A stretch of DNA of 5,271 nucleotides from an uncultured Bacteroidales bacterium (GTDB lineage Bacteria; Bacteroidota; Bacteroidia; Bacteroidales; P3). Under the pieces are notes generated by a model that worked only from the letters and a program-made list of their open reading frames with translations, did not search any database and was not told where the DNA came from. The stretch is from assembly GCA_905236405.1 (NCBI GenBank), contig CAJOQB010000024.1, positions 1-5,271 of the forward strand, read 5' to 3'. Positions 1 to 5,215 of this stretch are shown one piece after another. A program made the position numbers and the translations under genes. The first letter of the stretch is position 1. The number at the start of each line of letters is the position of its first letter.

Positions 1-783
1 CAAGACGACAATGCTGCGTTTGGGATAGGCCTTTTTGTCGGCGGGGCTGGCTTGGTCGAGCAGGAACTTGTAACTCACGTTTTGCTCCATGTCCACTTTG
101 CGTTCGGCACGTCGGGTTTGCATCTCGGCCAACTCGGCTCGTTTCATCTGCAGCAGTTCGGCGTTGGTGCCGGCAGCCTGCATTGAGTCGATTTCGCTCT
201 CCATCTGACGGCACACCCCGTCCATGATGGTATAGGCGTCGGCGGCACGGTCGGCGTGGATTTGATGACAGAGGGTGTCATAGTAGGCGGCAATGAAGTT
301 GGCGATGTTGCTGGCAAATTCGGGGTCGACATCGAGCACCGACACCTCCACGCCGAGATATTCGGTACGATGGACGGAGACATTGCTGGCGTAATTCTCG
401 TGCAACTTGAACAGGCGATGAGGATCGTCGGCAGCAATGCCGTAGTGTTCCATCATGTTGAACTGTTCGTTGACGGCGTTCTCCATGGCTTGTGAAGAGA
501 GTATCTGAATGGTGTACTCACAATCGCGTTCGATGCCGTAATCCATGAAGTCGAGACTATAGCGGTCAGCGGTGATGGCTTTGGTAAGCCGGTTGGAATT
601 GGTGGGGAAGAGGACTACCGACGATTTGTATCGGGGGGTGATGAGCAGCGATACCACCAAACTGATGGCTGCTGCCACCACGGTGACAATGACCAACATC
701 TTCCACCAGCGGCGGAGAAAGTTGAGGGTGGCTTTATGGTCGTAGTTGTTTCCAAACGTTGGACGTGCGTTGTCTTCTGTCAT
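1..783 (-). CDS. Wzz-type polysaccharide chain-length determinant protein (partial, C-terminus off window)
   Basis: The frame opens at ATG 783-781 and stays open for 261 codons to the window edge, so the C-terminus is missing. After a short polar N-terminus there is one hydrophobic membrane segment (about residues 29-48, rich in V, A, I and L). It is followed by TPRYKSSVVLFPT, the proline/tyrosine pattern that follows TM1 in Wzz proteins. Residues about 75-170 form a periplasmic domain, with ILSSQAMENAVNEQF around 94-108. Residues about 180-235 are charged, alanine-rich and probably coiled coil. The final LDQASPADKKAYPKR is the usual lead-in to the second membrane helix, which lies outside the window. 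By family knowledge such inner-membrane proteins set the chain length of O-antigen, capsule or exopolysaccharide. The gene follows hup but is separated from it by a terminator. I see no clear promoter in 784-881. A tyrosine-kinase fusion is not excluded, because the C-terminus is unseen. Confidence 0.85.
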   Translation of the reverse strand, partial: MTEDNARPTFGNNYDHKATLNFLRRWWKMLVIVTVVAAAISLVVSLLITPRYKSSVVLFPTNSNRLTKAITADRYSLDFMDYGIERDCEYTIQILSSQAMENAVNEQFNMMEHYGIAADDPHRLFKLHENYASNVSVHRTEYLGVEVSVLDVDPEFASNIANFIAAYYDTLCHQIHADRAADAYTIMDGVCRQMESEIDSMQAAGTNAELLQMKRAELAEMQTRRAERKVDMEQNVSYKFLLDQASPADKKAYPKRSIVVL

Positions 784-881
784 AATCTATTCTTTGTTCT
801 TTTGTTATCAGATTTGTTCATCCTCTTTGGATGGAAGTAAATTGATAACGGCGTAAGAAAGGAATTAGTATAATAAAGGGT

Positions 882-923
882 AAAAAAAAGAACCGTCTCC
901 TTCCAAGAGTGGGGGGAGACGGC
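882..923 (-). terminator. Intrinsic terminator downstream of hup
   Basis: Read on the minus strand, GCCGTCTCC (923-915) pairs with GGAGACGGT (900-892), giving nine pairs with one G-U at the base. The 14-nt loop can itself form a small CCA/TGG stem. The hairpin is followed by U-C and then eight U (889-882). It begins 26 nt after the hup stop codon and separates hup from the polysaccharide gene. The plus strand has no U-run on its 3' side, so the direction is clear. Confidence 0.9.
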
Positions 924-949
924 ATAGATACTTGTTAGGAAAAGCCGTA

Positions 950-1234
950 TTATTTTACTCTTTTCTTTACCTCTTCCATGAAGGGTTTGGCGGGTTTGAA
1001 GGCAGGAATGTTGTGAGCGGGAACAACAACGGAGGTATTCTTCGAGATGTTGCGGCCGATTTTCTCTGCTCTTCTTTTGATGATAAAGCTGCCGAAGCCA
1101 CGGAGATAGACGTTTTCGCCCTGAGCCATATGCTCTTTGACAACACCCATGAATTCTTCGATGATAGCCTGGATGGCAACTTTCTCAATGCCGGTTTTCA
1201 CAGCAATTTCCGATACAATTTCTGCTTTAGTCAT
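950..1234 (-). CDS. hup: HU/IHF-family nucleoid DNA-binding protein
   Basis: The protein has 94 residues, the usual HU length. Residues 1-45 are the helical dimerisation part (MTKAEIVSEIA at the start, then a second long helix). GFGSF at 46-50 is the conserved HU turn. Residues 54-83 form the beta-ribbon DNA-binding arm (RRAEKIGRN, then VPAHNIPAFKPAK), and the C-terminal helix follows. By family knowledge it acts as a dimer that bends or compacts DNA. The arm tip reads GRNISKN where classical HU has RNPxTG, so the DNA-intercalating proline is absent. I recall this as typical of a Bacteroidetes HU subgroup, not a defect. The ATG at 1234 gives the full family N-terminus. A consensus promoter lies about 80 nt upstream and a terminator follows, so it is probably a single-gene transcript, although readthrough from rimO is possible. 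HU versus IHF-like naming is uncertain. Confidence 0.95.
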   Translation of the reverse strand: MTKAEIVSEIAVKTGIEKVAIQAIIEEFMGVVKEHMAQGENVYLRGFGSFIIKRRAEKIGRNISKNTSVVVPAHNIPAFKPAKPFMEEVKKRVK

Positions 1235-1525
1235 TGTCTTGAATTTTTATTTGTTATACTTGTTTGTTATAATCTTGTTGGATGTAAATCGTTTGCTTTC
1301 GGTCAGAAAGCGGTGCAAAAGTACAAAAAAAATGAATTATACAACAATTTGATTTATTTTTTTTGCTTTTGACGGTGCCAAATAGAATTATTATTTGCTA
1401 CAATGATTTGTTTATCAGTTGTATAATTAGATGTGCCGATTCTTGTTTTTTTTATGTGGGTAGATTGAAAGAAACGTGCAAATTTAGAGTAAGTTGCCAA
1501 CGTTATTCACAATTTTGATCGTGTG
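1235..1525. other. Intergenic region between rimO and hup
   Basis: These 291 AT-rich bases hold no credible gene. They contain the hup promoter (1316-1344), an 11-bp inverted repeat pair (1335-1345 and 1418-1428), and a weak bulged hairpin at 1400-1422. A second TAnnTTTG match (TAAATTTG, minus strand, 1479-1486) has no good -33 element. I see no strong intrinsic terminator after rimO, so some ftsY-rimO transcripts may read into hup. Confidence 0.7.
1316..1344 (-). promoter_or_regulatory. Bacteroidetes-type promoter for hup
   Basis: On the minus strand TACTTTTG (1323-1316) matches the Bacteroidetes -7 consensus TAnnTTTG exactly. A TTG at 1344-1342 lies 18 nt upstream as the -33 element, close to the usual 19-21 nt spacing. 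Transcription would start near 1309, leaving a leader of about 75 nt before the hup ATG. The -7 context GTACTTTTGCACC is identical to that of the rpmG promoter. Confidence 0.75.
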
Positions 1526-2815
1526 TTAATCCGCAACAACCCCCATCAAGTCGTTTTCTAAACCCTCGGTGATGGTGATGTTGTAGAATCGACCGATAAT
1601 GAGTGGTTTGGTGGAGGAGACGACCACTTCGTCATCCACTTCGGGCGAGTCGTATTCGGTGCGACCGATGTAGTAGTCGCCTTCGCGACGGTCGATAAGG
1701 ACAGGAAGGGTTCGACCCACCAAAGCTTCGTTCTTGGCCAAAGAAATCTTCTCTTGGATGGCCATCAGCTCGTCGATACGTCGCTGCTTGGTCTCTTCGT
1801 CGATAGGGTCGCCGAGCGAATAGGCGGGTGTCCCTTCTTCGGGCGAATAGGCAAAGACACCCATGCGATCGAATTGTGCGTCGGAGACAAATTGCTTCAA
1901 CTCCTCGAATTCGGCTTCCCCTTCTCCTGGATAGCCTACAATCAGGGTGGTGCGTATGGCTACGTCGGGTATCGCATGACGGAACTGATGCAGCAATTCC
2001 AGTGTCCCTTCGCGGTCGATGCCACGTTGCATCGACTTCAGCAGGTTGCTGTTGATGTGCTGGAGGGGTATGTCGATGTAGTTGCAGATGTTCTTGTGGC
2101 GACGCATCACCTCGATGGCGTCGGTGGGGAAAGAGGTGGGATAGGTGTAATGCAGTCGAATCCAAGGAGCTCCCGTCTCGGTAGCCAGTCGCTCCAGCAA
2201 CTCGCCCAAACGACGTCGGCCATAGAGATCCATACCGTAATAGGTGGTGTCTTGTGCGATGACGATGATTTCCTGCACTCCGTTCTGTACCATAGCTTTG
2301 GCCTCCTCTACCAGCTCGTCGATGGGACGGGAGACGTGTTTGCCTCGTATCAAGGGGATGGCGCAATAGGAACAGCTGCGGTTGCAGCCTTCCGCTATTT
2401 TCAGATAAGCATAGTGTCGGGGAGTGCTTCGAAGCCGTTCGGAGGCCAACTGTCCTGAGTATTCGTCGACAAGCGACCGAATCAGGCTCTTCCATTCGTG
2501 GACACCATAAAAGGCGTCAATCTCGGGAATCTCGGCTTCCAGCTCTTTCTTATAGCGTTCTATCAAGCATCCAATGGCGATGAGCTTGCGTGGCTTGCGG
2601 CCTCGTTGTTTTATCTCGGACAGTTCCAGCAATGTGTTGACCGACTCGGCTTTGGCGTCACCGATAAATCCGCATGTGTTTACAATGCACACGTCCCAGT
2701 CGGTGCGGTTGCTGTCGAACCACACCTGAATGCCGTTCTTCTTGAGGTGGCCCGCTACGTTCTCTGAATCGACAACGTTCTTGGAGCAACCCAAAGTGAC
2801 AATGTTGACTTTCAT
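1526..2815 (-). CDS. rimO: Ribosomal protein S12 methylthiotransferase RimO
   Basis: This radical-SAM enzyme has 429 residues, near the family length of about 430-440. By family knowledge it adds a methylthio group to the conserved aspartate of ribosomal protein S12, using two [4Fe-4S] clusters. The N-terminal methylthiotransferase domain (about 1-120) shows the three cluster cysteines: C10 in VTLGCSKN, C48 in VNTCGFI and C83 in AIGC. The radical-SAM CxxxCxxC motif is EGCNRSCSYC, with C144, C148 and C151. LHYTYPTSFP (221-230) and DIPLQHINSNLLKSMQRG (248-265) are typical of the core. The C-terminal TRAM-type domain begins near 363 and contains GRTEYDSPEVDDEV. The start MKVNIVTLGCSKNVVDSE places the first cysteine correctly. 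RimO is favoured over MiaB by the short N-terminus and the SPEVD signature. The gene follows ftsY after 20 nt with no terminator or promoter between, so the two are probably co-transcribed. All catalytic residues are present. Confidence 0.97.
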   Translation of the reverse strand: MKVNIVTLGCSKNVVDSENVAGHLKKNGIQVWFDSNRTDWDVCIVNTCGFIGDAKAESVNTLLELSEIKQRGRKPRKLIAIGCLIERYKKELEAEIPEIDAFYGVHEWKSLIRSLVDEYSGQLASERLRSTPRHYAYLKIAEGCNRSCSYCAIPLIRGKHVSRPIDELVEEAKAMVQNGVQEIIVIAQDTTYYGMDLYGRRRLGELLERLATETGAPWIRLHYTYPTSFPTDAIEVMRRHKNICNYIDIPLQHINSNLLKSMQRGIDREGTLELLHQFRHAIPDVAIRTTLIVGYPGEGEAEFEELKQFVSDAQFDRMGVFAYSPEEGTPAYSLGDPIDEETKQRRIDELMAIQEKISLAKNEALVGRTLPVLIDRREGDYYIGRTEYDSPEVDDEVVVSSTKPLIIGRFYNITITEGLENDLMGVVAD

Positions 2816-2835
2816 TCCTGGTGGTAAAGGGAAGA

Positions 2836-3795
2836 CTAATTGCCTTGATTGAAAAGGGAATCGACAAATTCCGATGCGTTGAACACCTGCAGGTCGGTCA
2901 TCTGTTCTCCCAACCCGATGTAGCGTACTGGTATCTTGAATTGGTCGCTGATGCCGATGATGACACCGCCTTTGGCTGTGCCGTCGAGCTTGGTGAGTGC
3001 CAGTGCGTTCACCTCGGTGGCTGCAGTAAACTGTCGGGCTTGTTCGATGGCGTTCTGTCCGGTCGAGGCGTCGAGTACCAGCAAGACTTCGTGTGGTGCA
3101 TCGGGTATCAGCTTCTGCATCACTTTGCGAATCTTTGTCAACTCGTTCATCAGCCCTATCTTGTTGTGCAGACGTCCGGCCGTATCGATAATCACCACGT
3201 CGGTCTCTTTGGCAATGGCTGACTGCAGGGTGTCGTATGCCACCGATGCGGGGTCGGCGTTCATGCCCTGTGACACAATGGGTACTCCCACACGTTCCGA
3301 CCAGATGGTCAGCTGGTCGACAGCGGCGGCGCGGAATGTGTCCGACGCTCCGAGCATCACGCTCTTGCCCGCTTGTTTGAATTGATAGGCCAGTTTCCCG
3401 ATGGTGGTTGTTTTTCCCACGCCGTTGACGCCTACCACCAGAATGACATAGGGTTTCTTGGGGAGAGGAGAACTGAAGTCTTCGAATTCGTCCTTGTGAT
3501 GTTGGTTCAGCAAAGTCGAAATCTCTCCTTTCAGAATGCCGTTGAGTTCCGATACGCTGATGTATTTGTCGCGTTTCACACGTTCTTCGATGTTGGAGAT
3601 GATTTTCAACGTGGTGTCGACACCTACGTCGGACGAGATAAGCATCTCTTCCAGATTGTCAAGTACTTCTTCGTCGACGGTCGACTTGCCGAGAATCGTT
3701 TTTCCAAGTTTTGAGAAGAAACTCTCCTTGGTCTTGCTGAGCCCTTGGTCGAGGGTCTCTTTCTGCTTTTTGCTGAATATCGAGAACAATCCCAT
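2836..3795 (-). CDS. ftsY: Signal recognition particle receptor FtsY (NG domain form)
   Basis: This SRP-receptor GTPase has 319 residues. By family knowledge it docks the SRP-ribosome complex at the inner membrane by pairing its NG domain with that of Ffh. The N domain covers about 20-100 (DEEVLDNLEEMLISSDVGVD at 41-60). The G domain has every expected motif: P-loop GVNGVGKTT (122-130), DTFRAAAVDQL (152-162), DTAGRLHNK (204-212), TKLDGTAKGG (268-277) and GLGEQMTDL (294-302). Ffh is excluded because there is no methionine-rich M domain. The long acidic A domain of E. coli FtsY is absent. The N-terminus MGLFSIFSKKQKETLDQGLSKT is instead a short amphipathic stretch, likely the membrane-binding helix. 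A promoter -7 element lies about 30 nt upstream and rimO follows after 20 nt, suggesting a two-gene ftsY-rimO operon. Confidence 0.97.
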   Translation of the reverse strand: MGLFSIFSKKQKETLDQGLSKTKESFFSKLGKTILGKSTVDEEVLDNLEEMLISSDVGVDTTLKIISNIEERVKRDKYISVSELNGILKGEISTLLNQHHKDEFEDFSSPLPKKPYVILVVGVNGVGKTTTIGKLAYQFKQAGKSVMLGASDTFRAAAVDQLTIWSERVGVPIVSQGMNADPASVAYDTLQSAIAKETDVVIIDTAGRLHNKIGLMNELTKIRKVMQKLIPDAPHEVLLVLDASTGQNAIEQARQFTAATEVNALALTKLDGTAKGGVIIGISDQFKIPVRYIGLGEQMTDLQVFNASEFVDSLFNQGN

Positions 3796-3824
3796 GATGT
3801 ACTAATTTGTCAACTATGAATTTG

Positions 3825-3832
3825 CAAAAGTA
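3825..3832 (-). promoter_or_regulatory. Candidate -7 element for the ftsY-rimO operon
   Basis: TACTTTTG on the minus strand is an exact TAnnTTTG match. It sits downstream of the rpmG-DUF4295 terminator and about 30 nt before the ftsY ATG, giving a leader near 23 nt. There is no convincing TTG at the expected -33 distance (the nearest, 3846-3844, is only 11 nt away). The call therefore rests on the -7 match and position. Confidence 0.6.
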
Positions 3833-3899
3833 GTAATTATTTTCAATATGTACGTTTTATGGTGAAAAATAATTGATGCGGATGCTGTTAGAGGCACAC

Positions 3900-3927
3900 A
3901 AAAACACCCGCTCTTTTGGAGCGGGTG
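3900..3927 (-). terminator. Intrinsic terminator after the rpmG-DUF4295 operon
   Basis: A perfect 9-bp stem CACCCGCTC (3905-3913) / GAGCGGGTG (3919-3927) encloses a 5-nt loop. Read on the minus strand it is followed by five U (3904-3900). It lies 54 nt after the DUF4295 stop codon and upstream of the ftsY promoter element, so it separates the two operons. The opposite strand has only A-rich sequence on the 3' side. Confidence 0.9.
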
Positions 3928-3981
3928 CAAAAACAAAAGCGTATGAAAAAAATTACTTATCCTTGTCTCGTTGGTTTGGAA

Positions 3982-4137
3982 TTATTTCTTTTTCAGATAT
4001 TCCTGCACGCTGTCAGAGGGGACGATTTCCTCTTTGAACATGTAAGCATTGGTCTTGGGCGAACGCTGCATGCGGATAACTTTAGCGTAGCTCTTGCCAG
4101 TGGCGGTCTTCAGTGTTGCAACAACTTTCTTTGCCAT
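3982..4137 (-). CDS. DUF4295 family small basic protein
   Basis: This 51-residue protein starts MAKKVVATLKTATGKSY, continues with VIRMQRSPKTNAYMFKEEIVP and ends VQEYLKKK. I recognise this as the DUF4295 pattern, a family I know only from Bacteroidetes, typically beside rpmG and ftsY. It is lysine-rich with no signal peptide or membrane segment, as expected for a cytoplasmic RNA- or ribosome-binding protein. The start at 4137 gives the MAKK N-terminus, which resembles that of the upstream L33 (MAKKNKD). It begins 28 nt after the rpmG stop codon with no terminator or promoter between, so the two genes are co-transcribed, ending at the 3900-3927 terminator. Function is inferred: a structural ribosomal protein or ribosome-associated factor. 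A Bacteroidetes-specific large-subunit protein (bL38) has been reported in a Flavobacterium ribosome structure. Whether it belongs to this family I cannot confirm here. Confidence 0.88.
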   Translation of the reverse strand: MAKKVVATLKTATGKSYAKVIRMQRSPKTNAYMFKEEIVPSDSVQEYLKKK

Positions 4138-4165
4138 AATTCAGTCCTCTATTCTTTAAAATTTA

Positions 4166-4354
4166 TTACTTGATCTCTTTGTGAACGGTCATCTTCTTGA
4201 GGAAGGGGTTGTATTTCTTCAGCTCAAGACGTTCGGGAGTGTTCTTTTTGTTTTTGGTCGTGACGTAGCGCGACATACCGGGCACACCACTGTTCTTCTG
4301 CTCGGTGCATTCCAGGATAACTTGGACTCTTGCGTCTTTATTTTTCTTTGCCAT
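4166..4354 (-). CDS. rpmG: 50S ribosomal protein L33 (bL33)
   Basis: This 62-residue protein has the L33 core: VILECTEQK (12-20), RYVTTKNKKNTPERLELKKYNP (29-50) and TVHKEIK at the end. It is a structural protein of the large ribosomal subunit. The zinc-binding form has CxxC twice. Here only C16 remains, and the other three positions are Q19, N49 and L52, so this is the zinc-free (C-minus) type. The start MAKKNKD at 4354 is chosen over an in-frame ATG at 4387, because that upstream extension would begin before the predicted transcription start near 4378. It heads an operon with the DUF4295 gene. In many Bacteroidales rpmB (L28) precedes rpmG, but none is visible in the 400 bases upstream here. 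Confidence 0.96.
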   Translation of the reverse strand: MAKKNKDARVQVILECTEQKNSGVPGMSRYVTTKNKKNTPERLELKKYNPFLKKMTVHKEIK

Positions 4355-4384
4355 TTCTGTAACGTTTACTATCGATTTGAGGTG

Positions 4385-4414
4385 CAAAAGTACTACAATA
4401 TTTCAAACTGACAA
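4385..4414 (-). promoter_or_regulatory. Bacteroidetes-type promoter for rpmG
   Basis: On the minus strand TACTTTTG (4392-4385) matches the -7 consensus TAnnTTTG exactly. TTG at 4414-4412 lies 19 nt upstream as the -33 element. Transcription would start near 4378, giving a leader of about 24 nt. A T-rich (plus strand) repeat block lies just upstream at 4433-4500 and could act as an A/T-rich upstream element. That last point is inference. Confidence 0.8.
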
Positions 4415-4432
4415 CACTTTTTTGCAACTTTT

Positions 4433-4487
4433 TTTGATTGTGTGTTGTAAATGTTTGATTATGAATTTGTGTTTGATTGTTTGTTGT
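4433..4487. repeat. Imperfect direct repeats upstream of the rpmG promoter
   Basis: TTTGATTGTGTGTTGT (4433-4448) recurs as TTTGATTGTTTGTTGT (4472-4487) with one mismatch, and TTTGATTA at 4454-4461 is a partial third copy. The block is T/G-rich on the plus strand and lies about 20-75 nt beyond the -33 element. It may be simple low-complexity drift or an A/T-rich upstream activating stretch. Confidence 0.5.
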
Positions 4488-4637
4488 TTTGTTGTTTTGT
4501 CTCTAAAGGTGGAAAAAATGAATAATAAATTTCCCTTTTTTTAAAAAAACGTCGTTGCTTCTGAAAAAAAACAATTTTGATGCATAGAAATCACTTTTCC
4601 AAATAATTGTGTGGTTTTTGTGCCGATTACACTTTCG

Positions 4638-4711
4638 TGGTGACAATCTTTCGTCTTGGTTGAACCCAAATGATTGATTTGGGTCAGTAAAGAGTAACAA
4701 TATTGTCACCA
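4638..4711. repeat. Nested inverted repeats (10-bp outer arms, 8-bp inner hairpin)
   Basis: The outer arms TGGTGACAAT (4638-4647) and ATTGTCACCA (4702-4711) are perfectly complementary. Inside them ACCCAAAT (4664-4671) and ATTTGGGT (4677-4684) form a second perfect hairpin with loop GATTG, extendable by TG/CA across a one-base bulge. CTTT/AAAG (4648-4651 and 4689-4692) could pair between the two. No U-run follows on either strand, so it is not a standard intrinsic terminator. It lies 67 nt beyond the T9SS stop codon. It could be a 3' processing or stability structure, an operator, or a small palindromic element. Confidence 0.6.
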
Positions 4712-4777
4712 TAGGGGGAACAACAGGAGCGCAAAACCAATTGAGTACTATATGACAATGTGCCAGTGATATAAGCT

Positions 4778-5215
4778 TTATCGTTTTCTCACGAACTCGA
4801 TGACCTCATGGCGACCGTCGTTATGCGTTGCACGTAAGAAATAAATGCCGGGATTCAGATGGGTGATATCCAACTTTATCTGGCATGCCGTCTTACTTTT
4901 CATGACAAGAACCCCTCTGGCATCATATATCTCCACCCATAAGGAGTCATCGCCTTCGGCGTCGATGGTCAGATAATCCTCTGCGGGGTTGGGGTGGATT
5001 TTCAATCTTGAACTATGCGTTTCAAATATTGAATTATTGGCAGTCGTGTCGATGACATAGACTGTGATGGCGCTGCGGGGACTGATGCAGAGCAGCGTGT
5101 CGTCTTGGTGATGGGCTTCGAGGTAGTAGGTGGTAGTGTTGTAGAGTACAGGGGTGGTGAAGTGGTTGCCTGTGGCGATGGGCACCGTGGCGGTGTCGCT
5201 GTCGTACCACCACAT
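4778..5215 (-). CDS. T9SS type A sorting domain protein, C-terminal part (5' end broken or beyond window)
   Basis: The visible 145-residue frame has two parts. Residues 1-54 resemble the later strands of an Ig-like repeat found in secreted Bacteroidetes proteins (WWYDSDTATVPIATGN, TTTYYLEA, SPRSAITVYV). Residues about 71-145 form a T9SS type A C-terminal sorting domain: LKIHPNPAEDYLTI, VEIYDARGVLVM, ITHLNPGIYFLRA, ending EFVRKR. By family knowledge this tail directs export through the type IX system and is usually cleaved on anchoring at the cell surface. There is no signal peptide and the Ig-like part lacks its first strands, so ATG 5215 is not a natural N-terminus. An in-frame TGA lies at 5251-5249, 11 codons upstream. 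The neighbouring frame is open to the window edge and reads like the end of another such repeat (see 5216-5271). It is therefore probably the end of a larger, frameshifted gene or a remnant. The catalytic or binding function is unknown. Confidence 0.75.
   Translation of the reverse strand: MWWYDSDTATVPIATGNHFTTPVLYNTTTYYLEAHHQDDTLLCISPRSAITVYVIDTTANNSIFETHSSRLKIHPNPAEDYLTIDAEGDDSLWVEIYDARGVLVMKSKTACQIKLDITHLNPGIYFLRATHNDGRHEVIEFVRKR

Larger units (their letters stand above)
4393..4777. other. Gene-free AT-rich region between the T9SS gene and rpmG
   Basis: No credible coding sequence is seen. From the rpmG side it holds the -33 region, then imperfect repeats of TTTGATTGTkTGTTGT (4433-4448 and 4472-4487, 15 of 16 identical, with a partial copy at 4454). 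A perfect T7A7 palindrome follows (4536-4549), then a nested inverted-repeat structure (4638-4711). No U-tailed hairpin follows the T9SS stop codon, so how that transcript ends is unclear. A 69-codon frame at 4503-4712 has low-complexity AT-driven composition and is not accepted as a gene. Confidence 0.7.

Noticed and set aside
144..495. Short frames on both strands at the window start
   Set aside because: They are shadows of the Wzz gene, which is open through 1-783 without a stop and so is easy to miss.
1754..2458. 234-codon open frame on the plus strand
   Set aside because: It lies wholly inside rimO on the opposite strand. The rimO frame has all family motifs, so this is a shadow.
1632..2495. 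287-codon minus-strand frame overlapping rimO
   Set aside because: It is a shifted frame of rimO with arginine- and histidine-rich low-quality composition and no family signature.
4536..4549. T7A7 perfect palindrome
   Set aside because: It is simple homopolymer sequence in an AT-rich spacer. The stem would be all A-T and no function is implied.
1432..4628. TGTGCCGATT present at 1432-1441 and 4619-4628
   Set aside because: A single shared 10-mer in two spacers with unrelated flanks is compatible with chance. There is no sign of a repeat element.
4664..4684. Hairpin considered as terminator of the T9SS gene
   Set aside because: No U-run follows on either strand, so it does not meet the criteria for an intrinsic terminator.
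4503..4712. 69-codon minus-strand frame in the gene-free region
   Set aside because: The composition follows the AT-rich DNA (runs of F, K and I), it overlaps the inverted repeats, and there is no promoter or recognisable motif.
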